Origin: Ignelater luminosus
Lineage: Eukaryota; Arthropoda; Insecta; Coleoptera; Elateridae
Assembly: GCA_011009095.1 (NCBI GenBank)
Contig: VTPC01090545.1
Location: forward strand, 168,844-232,843
Direction of reading: 5' to 3'
Length of the DNA: 64,000 nucleotides
The notes under the pieces were generated by a model. The model searched no databases. It was not told the DNA's origin and was given only the letters and a program-made list of their open reading frames with translations. This document shows, in pieces, positions 1 through 13,631 of this stretch (position 1 is its first letter; each line of letters opens with the position of its first letter). The translations under genes and the position numbers were made by a program.

Positions 1-2687
1 GAAAAGTAGAACGCAAGTTTTATTATTGTTAGTAGTTATTATTATTGAAATGATTTTTCTAATTATAAATAAGAATTTGTCACCTACGTTTCAGAAGTTT
101 TATATTGTTCTCAGTAAGTTTTCATAAAATACATAACTTTTTGCGGTGAAGTTTCAGAAGGTAAACAACTATTATGTTAGCAAATATGTTTAGGTAGGCG
201 ACTAATTTTCAAGTGTCTTTTTTATAAGAAAACAAAAACGAGTCGACATAAACTAAATGTAAACAATAAGAGATAGATTATGCAAAATTTGTTTAGCTCA
301 CGGATTTTTTTATTATTTTTAAGGTAGAAAACAAATAAATAAGTAACCAATTAAGCTACCAGTCTGTAAAATGACAGAGTTTAATTAAAACAAAATTTGC
401 ATATTTATCAAACAATTTTAAAATTATAATAATTTACTATACAGTATTGGGAAAAAATATGGAACGCTACAAATATCTTTAAGTGTCACTAACTAAGACA
501 CGAAGCTTGAATATAATGGGACTGTAAATGACTTCACCTTTCTCCAGGTATTTCTTCTTCTTGAAAGGTCGTGATAATTTGATTAGTTAAAAGCTTTTTT
601 GTTTCTTTTTTAGTTATAGCTTCTAGGTACTAATTTTTTGCACGGTTAATGATTTTTATTTTATTTTTTTTGTTGATTATATAATTAGGGTTAGATTCCG
701 CTGAAAGAATTATTTTTAGTAATTGAAGCTGTACCTACTGCAAGGGAAAAGTTACTACACAAACAAACTAAATAGTCCTACAGTTTTGGAAATGCTGACC
801 TTGTAAGAAGAATGTAATATTTATTCCGCATTAAACCCTACATATGAACAATCTTTTATTTTATTCTAAAGCAATAATGTAAAAGAAGCAAAGAAAACTC
901 CAGTTATGATATTTAAATAATAATTAAAAAACTATTCGAATGATGTCGTTCATTCTTTGATACTGTGAAGACAACTGTTTAGATTCTACTTATACAGGGT
1001 ATCCCAAAATGTACAGTCATAAATCTAAGAACTTTTCAATAACGTTTTTGTGAATCAAAAGTATTAAAGACTTATGTTCGGTTTCTAGCAATTACTAATT
1101 CATTTATTTTTATAAAGAATCCTATTAAGTTGGAAGATAGGCAAATAAGTTCACGCAAAAAACTAAATATTATTGTACATCCGTCAAATTTCGCCCACTT
1201 AACAGATACACAATAATCGTTCCGCGTTGAACACAATTTTGTAGATTGATTCGGGACCTACCTGTTATCACTCTGCGGCTACCTTATCATTTGTCTATGA
1301 TATACAAGGTAAGCTTTAATATGCATCTAAACTTTGTCCACTTGATAAATACACAATAATATTTGCTTTTTGCGTTACATAAAATTATTAATATTTTTGA
1401 TTCACATAAAACATTATTAAATTTATGGCTATACCTTTTGAGGGACCTTGCATATAAAGAGCATGCACGTTAACAATGTCAAGCACAGCGTAGTGTACGA
1501 AGGCCAATAAGATTTTATTGTTAAGATAGTGCACTGAACCAAACCGCCCATTTACACATACATTAACAATCAATACAACGTTTACTACTATTTATGAATT
1601 ATTTAAGTTAGTCGAGTATCAGTCTATGCGACTTTGGGGCAAGAGAATATTTTGATATATCGAACTTGATATCTTCTACGATTTGAACATAATTAAGATC
1701 AAAATAATCACTGGACATGACTTTGGCATCTGTTTGATAGAAATTGCTCGACAAGACGCCTTTTTGAATGGGATCGATATCAAAATTCCAGATGCCTATC
1801 CATTTTTTGAAATTATCATCCATATATCTGATGCTTCAGATGGTATATGAATTTATCAGATTTAAATGAACAGGAAGTCTAAAAATAATGAAAGATTATA
1901 AATCCTTGAAAAGCAGTTTACGAATAAAAGAATGTTGTAGTAAAAATAATCGTGATGCAAATAGTTCATTTTTATTTACTCTGTCGGAGGAAACAAGCTA
2001 ACACCAAAATATAAATGATTGATAAGAAATAGTGACTTTTTTTCTAAATTTGATATTTTAGGCCTTTCATACAAAGGAATGTTAATAAGTAATTTGCGTC
2101 TTTGGCCTGTTTAATAGCTTATGACCTCTCAATAACTAGCCTATAACATTTCATTGAAAATGACCAGTACGATCTTTTAGTTTCTCATGTTTTGGCTATC
2201 CGAATACGTGTCACCCTTGGGTAGGTTGTTGTAATGGTCATTTGAAATCATCTCATTTAATCTAAAATAATGTTTCTTATCGAAAACCTTGGCAAAAGTT
2301 ATAAAATCTTGTTTCCTCGTCATGTAACTCGATTATACGATAGTCAAGTTCCTGTCAAACGCGATGCTTCTGCTGCTTCATGGGATACTTTTTGCAAATG
2401 TTTAGTGGTAAATCCTCAGTCGTGTATATACTATTCATAGGCTGTTCACGATCTTTCTATATAAGAGTAGACCATGCTACTTCTTTGCTAAGTTGGTTAA
2501 GTTGTTACATTATGTAAGGTTTGGCTAAAAAGACAAACCATGTTACCAAAACTACCTTTTTTTTACAAAAGAAGGATTAATAGAAAACGACAAGAAATAG
2601 TATTATGATTTTTAATTACCAGTCATGTCAACGTTGTCATTTCAAACCTACATATAAAATTAACCTAAAATTATATTAAAATTTTGA
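1..2687. other. AT-rich intergenic DNA, no gene seen
   Basis: No convincing exon was recognised; the short open frames are AT-rich and lack family resemblance. Two things stand out. A terminus-like motif TATACAGGGTATCCCAAAA lies at 991-1009 and resembles transposon ends elsewhere in the window. A degenerate direct repeat of about 50 bp, centred on the shared string ACACAATAAT, occurs near 1181-1229 and 1323-1373. Confidence 0.6.
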
Positions 2688-3528
2688 TATACCGCGTGTT
2701 CCATTTAACTTGAGACAACTANNNNNNNNNNNNNNNNNNNNNNNNNNNNNNNNNNNNNNNNNNNNNNNNNNNNNNNNNNNNNNNNNNNNNNNNNNNNNNN
2801 NNNNNNNNNNNNNNNNNNNNNNNNNNNNNNNNNNNNNNNNNNNNNNNNNNNNNNNNNNNNNNNNNNNNNNNNNNNNNNNNNNNNNNNNNNNNNNNNNNNN
2901 NNNNNNNNNNNNNNNNNNNNNNNNNNNNNNNNNNNNNNNNNNNNNNNNNNNNNNNNNNNNNNNNNNNNNNNNNNNNNNNNNNNNNNNNNNNNNNNNNNNN
3001 NNNNNNNNNNNNNNNNNNNNNNNNNNNNNNNNNNNNNNNNNNNNNNNNNNNNNNNNNNNNNNNNNNNNNNNNNNNNNNNNNNNNNNNNNNNNNNNNNNNN
3101 NNNNNNNNNNNNNNNNNNNNNTTTGAAAAAAATGATCCAAATAAACCATAAATATTATCAAAGGGGACGTCTGCCTGTGTAAAGATTAGCCCCCCCCCCA
3201 CCCTTTGAAGGTGAAGCGGGGAGCAACTTTGAAATTTCAAATGGAAACCCCTTGTTTTTATTGCAGATTCGGGTTCCTTAGAAAAAAATACGTAAGTTTT
3301 GTTCGAAACATTTTTTTGAATTGTGATAGATGGCGCTGTAATCAGTAAAAATTAGTTATCGCCATTTTCTTAAAGAAAAATCAACTGCTTTTATGCATAA
3401 CGATTCTAAGATTATTGTCGATTGAAAAGCAGCACCAGGGGGCGGTGGGGGCGGGTTAATTTCTACATAGACAGACGTCCCCCTTGATAATATTAAAGAT
3501 TTATTTGGAATATTTTTTTCCCGGTATA
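2688..3528. mobile_element. Inverted-repeat (MITE-like) element interrupted by assembly gap
   Basis: Just after the gap, 3123-3202 is repeated in reverse complement at about 3449-3522. Shared strings include ATATTATCAA, GGACGTCTG and a C-rich run. The outer ends carry TATACCG at 2688-2694 and its complement CGGTATA at 3523-3528, which suggests terminal repeats. The space between the arms holds the string GATAGATGGCGCTGTAATC. The left arm and left end are partly hidden by the 400-base gap. No coding capacity is seen, so it is read as a non-autonomous element; the family is not identified. Confidence 0.55.
2722..3121. other. Assembly gap (400 N)
   Basis: A run of exactly 400 unknown bases. Open frames crossing it are artefacts. 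The gap falls within an inverted-repeat element, which is a plausible reason for the assembly break. Confidence 0.99.
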
Positions 3529-3539
3529 CATATATGAGT

Positions 3540-6500
3540 GACAACACATTAACAGCAGCAAACCACTACTTAGCTTATGATGACAACGTTTTTGGCGCTG
3601 CTTACTTAACGTACAGTGCCGCGACTCTCCAGATGAATGTCAGTCCACTTGAATGTTTGGAGACTGACCTTTGGGCATCAGATGGTGCTTGGCGTTTAAT
3701 TTCGTTTTTTTTTCGGAATCGCTTGTCTACTTTTACTATATTCCTTTGTAGGACACCTCGCACAGTTGGAAATAGATAGATAGACAAATAACAGAATACG
3801 TCATATTGACTCACCCTCTTATATTGAATGTCTTTTTGCATTTATGTTAGAAAAGAAAATCACTTATTTTTGTTTCTAATTGGACAGAAATACTAGATTT
3901 TTAAGTTGATTGTCTCTGTAACAAATAAAAGTAAATAAGATAGTAAGGAGAAGATTTTAGATTTTTCAATGTTTTTGTTTATGCACATCTACATGTATTT
4001 CGCAAATAGACACTCATCAAATTACAAATGAAGTAAATTTTAAACCGGTTTTCTACGACTTGCGATTTGGGGAATCTGACTTGTTTTGTTGTGATTTTTT
4101 ATCATTCATAATAACTCATTGTGGTTTCTTTACTCCAAACGTTTGGCTTTTATTTGAAAGTATGCAGTCATTTTTTTCTATTTACAGTCCAAACCAACAA
4201 AAACAACTTGTTGAGATTTTGCACAATTTAAGTCACATTCTATTGAGTTGGGTGCTATAATGTTTTTCTTTCCCAGGCGCTACATGTTGCTTTTTTGAGT
4301 ATTACTAGAAACGAACAATCAGTGACGGTTGTTGTGTATAACTCTATTATCAAATTTTTGGGGATCAGTTTTAATTAATAATATTTAAGTTAATTCATTA
4401 TGTAATTGGATATTCAAGGACTTGTTTTATACTTTGAGCTTTTTCTTCTGTTCATGAATATCACCATTCACAATCAGTTAGTTCCGCTGGTTCGTACTGA
4501 CTTTCCTCTACAGGAAACATCCTTACACAAAATTATGTAGAGTTTATTTTTCTCGGATGATTATTAGCTTCATTCAAGAAAAAAGATTTTAGAGTATTCA
4601 ATTTTACTCCAAAATTGATTTCGCGTTCATAACCATATGTGATGACAAAAGTTAATAGACACCCTCCATTTTGATTTGTATATCTTTTATAAAAGATTTA
4701 GACAAATTCAATTTATTTGATTTTATGTTTCTGTTTAAAGCAATTTAACTCCGTGGTGTACTTCTTGCTGTACACAAATTACATGTAAGAATGCCTAACT
4801 GGAATTACAAGTTGAAGCGTTGTACTTGTATAAAAAAAAAAGGAGAAAATTAGAAAAGACTATAGTTACTGCCATTATTGATGATCTTTACTCTTGTTGA
4901 AGGGAAGAAGTTTTTCCGTCAGCACTAGCCTGGTTATTAAAAATTTTGGAAGAGGTTAACAGTAAGAAAAGCAAGAGCATGAGAAACAAGAGCGATATGC
5001 ACCCTTCCAGAGGGTTATGCGATGTTGGTGTTTTTATCTTTTTCCCTGAATGAAGACGGCAAACATGACTGAAAGAAGAACGGGAAAATGAAAAACGGAA
5101 AAAAGGCAAAAATTGATCTTTTTATTAATTTTTGGATTTTCATCTTCAGATGGTGGAGAGGATGTAGCTGAATGATGAACCTATAAACTATACTAGGCTT
5201 TTTTCCAATTACTATTTTTACGTAACGTAAAGATAGAATCGATTAAGTCTAAGAATCATTTCAGGAGATGGAGATCTACCTATACGATAGTTGAATTTTT
5301 CAAAGGTATAGTGTAGGTGTTCAGTCTTAAAAGAATGTGAAACTGTTTGTATTTTTCTGAAGTTAGCTTTTATCATCTATTGTGCGGAAAGAAGATAGTT
5401 TCATTTAAGTAAGTACTAATGTTGTTACCAAGATCTGAAAGAACAAAAAGATTTTAACACTAATATTGAGTTTGAGATTTCTGAATGATTAGAATTTACT
5501 CCAAGACGGTGCTTCCTACAAGAAACAAACTTCTGACAGTAATTTGTTTGTGAACAATAAACAATTTACAATAAGTACTTTCACAATTAATTGAAAAATC
5601 AAAAATTTGAAAAAAATTCATCATCCTGTATGTCAGGGACAGAGCGTTTTGCCGACGCATTTCTATTAAAATATCGACTTAACTTACCTGAAAAAGGAAC
5701 AGAATATGTACAGTTTTAAATAATAAAAAATCAAACACAAAGTGTAAGTTATAAATGGACTGTATGTACGAACAAATTCCCTATTCAAGGGTTCTAAAAC
5801 ATTAATTACATATGCACAAATGTTTGTTCATGTTGCACACACTGCAGGTATGCACCTTAACAAGAAGTCCCATGATGTCTTACCTATTATTTGATTGATG
5901 TAATCTAACAGCGTTTATAGGTATCGTTGAATAAAATCTAAACAAAAGAGGCTCCCACGTTTTAAAACTACTATACCCAGGTCTTACCGTGTGCTAGTAG
6001 CTTTTGTAAAGCCGCCTCTCGACTCAAGCACCGATTCAAATCCCCAGTTGAAATGGCAGTTTATATCAGCCGATAACATACTTTCGCTATTATATGTTTT
6101 CGTTTCGATTTCAATGCCTACGAAGAATGTGAACTCGCTTCTTCCGAGAACTTTATAAGTTTAAGTGAATTATTGAAACGACCGAGTTTTCGTTTCGTTC
6201 ATTCGCTTTGCAGGGGTAAACTCGACTTCTTTTTTTATGGTTTTACTACTTTTTTTTCACAAGAAAAAATAAAAGAGTTCTATCCCATATTCCCAAAAAA
6301 TCTTTTTAATATATCAGTCCTAAGCTGGATTTATAACAACAAAAATCAAGTTGCGTGGGATATTTCTTTCAATCTTACAAATCGTATTGTGTGTTAAAAT
6401 TATTGAAGCAAGAATTTTGAAACGATTCTATTTGACCATGACGCGTCCATTTAATTCGCTTTTACAGCAAAAACTCCTTCGACAAATTTTTTATGTTGAA

Positions 6501-7420
6501 ATATTGACATAGAAAAAGAATGCATTACACTTATTTTATATAAGCGAATTACTCTCTCATTCTCCATTCTCTAGATTTTACAGCTGGGTTCCAGAACACC
6601 GCAAAATTCCACAAATTTAATATCTGCTCTTTGGGTAGCTCGGAATTCCGTGCTAGTTAAATGGACGCTCCGGAATTTTATTCCAAGTCCCTCCCACTTT
6701 TCATGTGCATGCATCAATATTAATGCAATTCCTTCCATTACTAAAAGGAAAATAAATAGACACTAAATGTTAATTAATTTTTGTTTTCTATTTATTTCCT
6801 TTTTGTTATTTTAGAGGTTGTAAAATATTTTTTAAATGAGAACGATTCCATTTCGACTAATGAATTGCTATCAGATAATAGAAATGTATAGTCATAAAAG
6901 AACTCTAGGTATATTATGAATGGAGAATCCCGTGGCGCGATTGGTATCGCTATGCGTTCCCACAGGAGCTGCATGTGCAAACCCCTTCCTGGTGGTAAAT
7001 GCGGTAATCCGGATTAGAGAACAGCCTGTTTCCGTTGTTTGGACCAAAATTGCTCTGGCAATTAGAATTTAAACAGTTTTACCCCAAAAAGCTTTAAAGG
7101 TTTCAGTTCACAAAATAAAACAATTTTAGATATTGCTACTTTGTACAATAACAATTGCTTTGAAAATTTACAAGTTTTTTTAAGTTTTCTAAAGGTTAAT
7201 CACAATTAATATTTTTTAATTTTTAAATGAAGTAAGTGATTTTTGATTTTTATACGCGTTACTTTCCAAGAAATAAATTCAGATTGAAATACTTGAACTT
7301 TTTTAGTGTATTTCGTAAGTACCAATTATTTATTTCTACTTCAGTTTGCTTTAAATCAATAATATTCTCATAAAACACATTTGAGAACTTCCAGCAGTAA
7401 CACAACGGTTGAGTGTCGGA
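3540..7420. other. AT-rich intergenic DNA, no gene seen
   Basis: No exon with recognisable protein similarity on either strand. Open frames of 60-80 codons are low-complexity. The patch at 5990-6060 has a weak tRNA-like B-box string (GATTCAAATCCCC) but does not fold as a tRNA by eye. Confidence 0.55.
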
Positions 7421-7670
7421 CAGGGCCGACTAAAGAGCCGGGTTTGTAGGGCAACTGCCCAGGGCCCTGCGCTTGCAAGGGCCACGCGTCTTGAGAGAAA
7501 AATAATTAATTCTTTGTATCGATATGTTCAGAACAAATAAGATTTCTAATTTTTTCTAAATATTTGAAATAAACAAATTAGACTATGTCTGAAAAAGCAG
7601 TGTGTTTTGCTGCCCTGGACCCCGCAAAATTTTTCTGCCCTGGCCCCCGCAAAACTTCTAACCGGCCCTG
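7421..7670. mobile_element. hAT-type MITE, 250 bp, with target-site duplication
   Basis: The element starts CAGGGCCGAC and ends ACCGGCCCTG, giving inverted termini that begin CAGGGCCG. The flanks are GTGTCGGA (7413-7420) and GTGTCGCA (7671-7678), an 8-bp target-site duplication matching at 7 of 8 bases. An 8-bp duplication and CAGGG termini are typical of hAT transposons. The GC-rich ends (GGGCAACTGCCC on the left, repeated TGCCCTGG.CCCCGCAAAA on the right) flank an AT-rich centre without coding capacity. It is therefore a non-autonomous element. Confidence 0.8.
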
Positions 7671-7678
7671 GTGTCGCA

Positions 7679-10600
7679 TATTTGGGAAAACTACAATTAC
7701 CTTACCTGATTAAATTACTACATTTTGTCTACTAAACGAATATTTTGATCAGATACAAGATTCGTGAGGTGCTTGTGTTATCAAGTTATTAAAGAAAAAT
7801 TACCTTAAGAATCTGATTTGCAGACGGAAACAAATTGGCTCATTCAGATACGAATAGATTTCTGAGTTATCGTACTTTCGAGGCGCCAAGGTGTCAACTC
7901 AAAAGGCAAATGCAGAAAATCAATTTTAAAGTTCAAAATCAGTAGCAGTCGATCCAATACGACAATTTTGTCGCAGACTCAATTACTTGACTATGCTTCG
8001 ATTCCTACCTTTTATTACTAGAGAGACGAGAGCTGTAGGATTCCACGAGTGTAGAAAACTACAAAACTGAAATTTTGATTTGCTTCTACTAAGAAACATG
8101 ATGTTCCGAGAAGAAAGACAGATATTGTCAAGAAAAAGAAATCCGCATCTAATAGACTAGTTCCTTACTACATTAATGCTCTTACTATTATCGTTTGGGA
8201 AAGATAATCAGTACAGTTTTATAATCCTGACAGGTCGTAACTATTCTACATCTTTGTCTGGGTTCTAGGCTTTATGCTATGTTATGTTCTGTTTTCCGAG
8301 TAGGACGAGCACTTTAGATCATAGCGCTTTAGACCTACGACAATTTGATTGCCTTAGATCAAGTCAGTTTTAAATAGTTACGCAATAGCTAAATAATTTG
8401 TCAAAATGAAACGTGTTTATTTCTCATTCCGTCATTCTTACAATAATCTATCAAGAAAAGTATAACAGAGACTCTGTTTTAAAAAATTTAACTTCTGTAA
8501 TGCCAAAATAAGACAGTTTAGTCATAGAATTTGTGTTTATCCTTGTAGTAGCTCTTTGAATTTCTCGCAACAAAATAAAGTTATTTCCAGCCTGTTGCGG
8601 CATAAAAAGCCCTGATTGGTAAATTTTATATGTAGCACTGATTTTCTCACACATAGTTGTAATAGTATAATCTGAGTCGAAATAGGATTCATAGGTTACC
8701 CATATTATATTAAATTGTCAGAATCTGCCGGTATGGTGTCGTAACAACTTGTAGTTTTCTCGAGATTAGGATCTTCAAAAACTAAAGTCGTCTCTAGTTC
8801 CTTAAACTTCATACAGTTCTCGATAGATTATAGTGTACAATAGCTTGATATCTACCATGTATGCAGGAGTAGACAAGCTTGGCTCACGCAGCAAAAATCT
8901 AACCAAGCAGTTTCAAGCTGTAAAGTATACAAATGTATTTTGCCGTTATAAGGCCAATTCAAGTTTGCTTCTACACATCAAATTGCAAGCTTTGATCAGT
9001 TGTGTCAGTTTACCTTGTGGGTAAGCCAACTCCAGCTTGTATTAACAGCAACATTTAAAAAGATCAATTGTTGCGATGCGTGCTTATGCCTGCCAGAATC
9101 GTCAGAAAAGGGATTTAATTGCCATCAAAATTGATTATATTCATTATAAAACTATATTTTACTAATTGGTTTCTAATCACTAATCAATTTTTATGGCAAT
9201 CAGATTGTCTTGGGCATTAAGATATTTTGATTGATCAACTTACCAAATCCAAAAAATAGATTTGCTTAGTGTGAGCAAGTCTGCGTGTAACACTCTTTCT
9301 GCTAAAAGGATAATAACAGAAATAAACAAAGGAAACCTAAAGTTTTATGTCGGCACCAAACCATCAGAGAATCAGAATATAACGTTCAAATTAAATACTC
9401 TCCAACGAGGCCAGTGTTTGGCGGGTTTCCGAATCTTTTTTAAATAGTAGATAGAATCTGAACTCTTAGACTCGTCTACCATTCTATCCACTGACCCGAT
9501 ATTCTTAAGAATTTTCCAACAGTATAATACAGGATCAGAAACAACACCTAACTTTAGTGGTTTGGGAATGTTCATTATTTTCTTTGTGATCAGAGCCTGA
9601 ATAAGATCATGTGGGGCAATAATGCGGAGTTCTAGATATTCTAATACTACTAAGATTCTTTAAGGAAAGATCGTAAATTCATGAACTTTAAAACCTTTAA
9701 AGCAACCACGAGGATTACTTGTTTGAGTTTAGAAAAGTGGTAGAAATCTTATGTGTTTGATTTTTTTTTGACTACCATCATTTCAAAAGAACTTTCACAT
9801 CCTGTAGCTTCAAGTGGTTTTGGGACTTTTTAACAGATCCTACATTATTACTTTTGAAATTGAAATTTTGAAGACTTGTTGTTCGCATCTTGTTATTCTA
9901 CTGTACACTTATTCCACTCACTTTGATTTTGATCCGCCGTAAATTCAGTGTCAATTTGTTAAAAGAAAGTATTTTTACACTATTTACTTGGCATGTGCAG
10001 CGGTCTTTTTGATTAGGTTGATTAATCCAGATCATTCATACGCTAAAAAACGTTTAGGTTTCTTTACTAGTAAAACGTTTTTTGTTTATTTCTCGTTTTT
10101 CAATTTATTTCCAGAATGACGTTTACCTTTTCATGTTTCAATAAACTACAAAGCTTGTCTCTATTAGTACGTGTCTTCAAGGAGGATTTTAACTCTTTCC
10201 CCACAAAATTAAAGTCGTTCGTTCATTTAACCGCGTTGGTAGCTGAGGACAAATTCGTCTGAAACAGAATCAATTTGTAGTGAGATTTTATAAACGGTTT
10301 AGTTCGTGTTTACAGACATTTCTCTTTGTAAATTTTGATTGATCGTATTTTTGAGATAAAAGAGTCAGTTTTGCGGTCACTTGCCAGGCAAAATACTTTT
10401 CTAAAAACTTGGTGATTTATTTCTATCTTTTCTCCATTGGACTAACCACCGGATCCTTTAGAGTCAACAACTCTAAATGAGAAATCTGAGGGTAGTCGGC
10501 CTTAGCATAGATCTCGTCATCCATCAAGACGTAGTCAAAATTTCCTGATAAAGTAGTCGTATAGATTCTTCGCCTACGTCTTCGTCTGCTGTTTTTGTAC

Positions 10601-11004
10601 AGCATCCCACACGGGGTTATGCTTTTCGGCGTGCACCTTGAGTTTTATGACTTTCCAGCTCAAATACCGGAATTAACATGTCATTGACAAGTAAATAGAT
10701 TTGATATACCCGGCATGCACCTGCAGATATTCCTTCAACCTAGTTATTTATCTATGACACTTTGGCTTTGTCAGTTAAATAGTCTTTGTTAAGTCAAGTA
10801 GTACCATAAAATTTAAGATTCGCGCAGAAAACTATACTCGACTTTGTAGGTTTAAAATCCCAATTGTGAATGAAAGCAGTTCAGATTCTTAGCTATGTTT
10901 CTGACGAAGATGTAGGGGTTTTAGGGAAACTGTGCCTTGATTCTTCCAGCTGGCTAGGAATTGACCGGTTAACTCTTACAAGTCAATTCCGATGGTTTTT
11001 CAGT
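7679..11004. other. AT-rich intergenic DNA, no gene seen
   Basis: Open frames of 60-70 codons on both strands overlap one another and show no family motif. No structured RNA or strong repeat was recognised. Confidence 0.5.
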
Positions 11005-11012
11005 GCTCAAAC

Positions 11013-12501
11013 CAGGGCCGGCTCAAAGAATGTCTGTACTCTTAAACAAAGATTGTTTTTCTACCCTCGTCCTTTTTTTCTTTCCCATTAAATTACATTT
11101 TTATTTAAGCTGAGCCTGAATTTAAAACTATTCCGCAAACACACACGGAGAAGATCTTCCTTAAACATAGAGACATAGAGACTGCCCCTAGGGCTCCACC
11201 TCAAATCAGACATGGGGATCTCTCGGACTCCGAGATGGACATACGAAGTATCGGTTAGGTACACTTAACCAGTGGCGCTTTTAGGCTGTGTCTTGTTGAA
11301 GATCCTAGATCAGGCTGTTTGCAATAGATGAGATATGGAACCGGCTATCTCTAAACTCCAACGGAAGAAGATCTCACATGTATTGAATATTGCGTGGATT
11401 TTGAAATCTCTAGTCACTAAGCCTTAGGAAAAAAATTCTTGTTTTAACCGTTACAAAGCAAAAACAAACTTGTAGACTTTAGATGTCTTTTTCGCTTAGT
11501 CCTTCCCCTAACTAGTACAATACGTAAATGCGCTTCTGCTATCTAACTAGTTGAAGCGAACGGAATCTTTGCAACTGCTGGGATATCAAGATTTCCTCCT
11601 GGAAACCTTGCTGGACTAGACTAGTTTAGTTTTCAAACCTTTAGTTTTCAAACTTTTAGTTTTTGGAACCAATAACCAATAGCTTGGAAGTGCTTTTCAT
11701 CTTTTGGTTTTAGTCTTTTGATTCGTATGAACTGAAGTGTAGTTTGAAGGGTTTAATAACGATAGTGCTTTATCTTAAGTATAATATCAAGATCGTACGC
11801 CAAAATCTCATTATGGTAGTGATTATTGAACTGAAAATGGCGGCTTCGAGCTGTTCCAAGCAAAAATGATTCAAACAGCATCTAATAAGTAACTTTTGAA
11901 TACTAACTTCATTTCCAACTTTCTTCCACGAGGAAAATCAATTGAGATTAACATTCTGTTACTTTACGATCTTTCCTTTTCAGTACCAATACACTAACGT
12001 ATTTATTTTATTTTGTTAGAAACAAATTCAACTAATTAAATTTAAGGTAGATCCTAAAGTCCTAATAAATAAGGACTACATAAGTTGTCTCAAATCGATA
12101 AGCAAGAAAATAAAAACATTTCCCGTGTTGTATTTAGACTATTGTATCATGATAGAAGTTCGAACACCGTTCAATATTCTGCCCGAAAAACCCAACTCGT
12201 CGAAAGAAAAACAACTGGCATAAAAGAAACAATCATTTCGCAAAATCCAACTGGATTAAAATCCAAACAACCTGAAAGGTCTAACCAACTCAAAGTGTTT
12301 CACAGACTCAGAATAATTCAAAAAAGCTAATACAAGTCTAAGAAGCCCAAGGTATTCCAAAAGTAGGTCTGTATCTAAACTCTAGACATGCAGACAGACT
12401 CTAAAATAGACGTTGGGAGGCCTTTTTGGTGCCAACCCTATGTTCGCCCCCCTTAGCAAGTACCGCTGTTAGGCTGTGCCTAAAACGCCTGAGCTGGCCT
12501 T
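11013..12501. mobile_element. hAT-like element, about 1.5 kb, degenerate
   Basis: The left end is CAGGGCCGGCTCAAAG and the right end, read in reverse complement, is AAGGCCAGCTCAGG. An identical 8-bp sequence GCTCAAAC flanks both ends (11005-11012 and 12502-12509), as expected for a hAT insertion. The left terminus resembles that of the MITE at 7421. Both sub-ends contain a TTAGGCTGTG-like string (near 11282 and 12471). An 81-codon open frame at 12085-12330 (plus) is lysine/serine-rich and unrecognised. No complete transposase remains, so it is a decayed or non-autonomous copy. Confidence 0.55.
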
Positions 12502-12509
12502 GCTCAAAC

Positions 12510-13515
12510 GTTTCTTGGACACTATGATAACGTCCATGACAGTCAACGAGCCATATCCCAGCTCTTTAGCGACGATAGACTTAATCTAAAAGGCTCTATT
12601 GAGTGACTATCTGATCACAATCTGTTCTAGATTTTGCGCCTATAATGCGAATTTTCTAGAAACAACTTAACTCGTGTAGCAGAAGTGTCCTCTTAGTAAT
12701 TTTTTCCTTTTACTATAAACATTATCTAAAAAGATTTTCAATTAAATGTTTCGAAATTTTTCTTTTGTTTTAGAGAAAATTAGAACTCACTTTGCAGTAT
12801 TCGATTTAAAGTAATTACTTTTATATGAATGATAAAATAGGGGATCGACAATTCTGGAGATGAGGAGACGATTATCATGAAACTTTGTGTTAATACTTCT
12901 GATTACTTTTATATGATATGTCCCATCTATTGAGTCGCAACCATTTTAGGTTAGACTTCTCTGGTTTATAATTAATCTTTTGTGATTTACTAAACGAGTA
13001 CAGTCTGAGAATTCTTACATTACAGTTACACCGTAGACTTGTTAGTTAACTTTGATAAAGTTTACTTTAGATTAGGACTTTTACTATGCAATAGATCAAG
13101 TCTCAGCAACCGGAATTCTGATTTCCGAAAAGATCTGGAGGATAATGTTGAAATACCTATAATTCAACTATGTTTCTAGGTCATTCAATCAAGACTGTAA
13201 ATCCTGAACGTCTGCTAGTTCATCATACTACAACCTACGATAAATGTTCAAAAAATATTTAAGGTTAGCAATCCGGCATATTACGTGCATTTTATGAATT
13301 ATACTTTAACGCGGGTTTTTTATTTGAAAAACTTTGTAAAAACACTTCTAACTTTGATCACACAAAATAAATACAAGTTTGAGACAAAACTATATTTGAA
13401 CATTAAAGTTATGCAAATCGGAATAGTTTGGAAAAGCATAAGAGGTTTTTTTTCGTTTTTACGAAATTGCTTTACATAATGCTTCACAACGTTAACATTA
13501 GAAGAATTTACGTTA
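12510..13515. other. Intergenic DNA, no gene seen
   Basis: AT-rich sequence between the hAT-like element and the 3' end of the minus-strand secreted-protein gene. No coding or structured feature was recognised. Confidence 0.5.
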
Positions 13516-13521
13516 GTAAAA

Positions 13522-13542
13522 TTTATTTCACTTTTATTTATT
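13522..13542 (-). terminator. Polyadenylation signals of the secreted-protein gene
   Basis: On the minus strand, about 90-110 bases past the stop codon, three AATAAA hexamers lie close together (complements at 13522-13527, 13533-13538 and 13537-13542). They are suitably placed for 3' end formation of the gene at 13632-14342. Confidence 0.5.
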
Positions 13543-13631
13543 ACGCGATTTTATACATATACAGAATGTACCCATTTTCATATACAAAATACACATTTCA
13601 CCTTACATAAAACTTTACCACAAGTTACAGT

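Noticed and set aside
2676-3240. Open frames spanning the N gap
   Set aside because: Artefacts of translating unknown bases.
5990-6065. Possible tRNA gene with B-box-like GATTCAAATCC
   Set aside because: No matching acceptor stem, D-arm or anticodon stem could be formed around it by eye.
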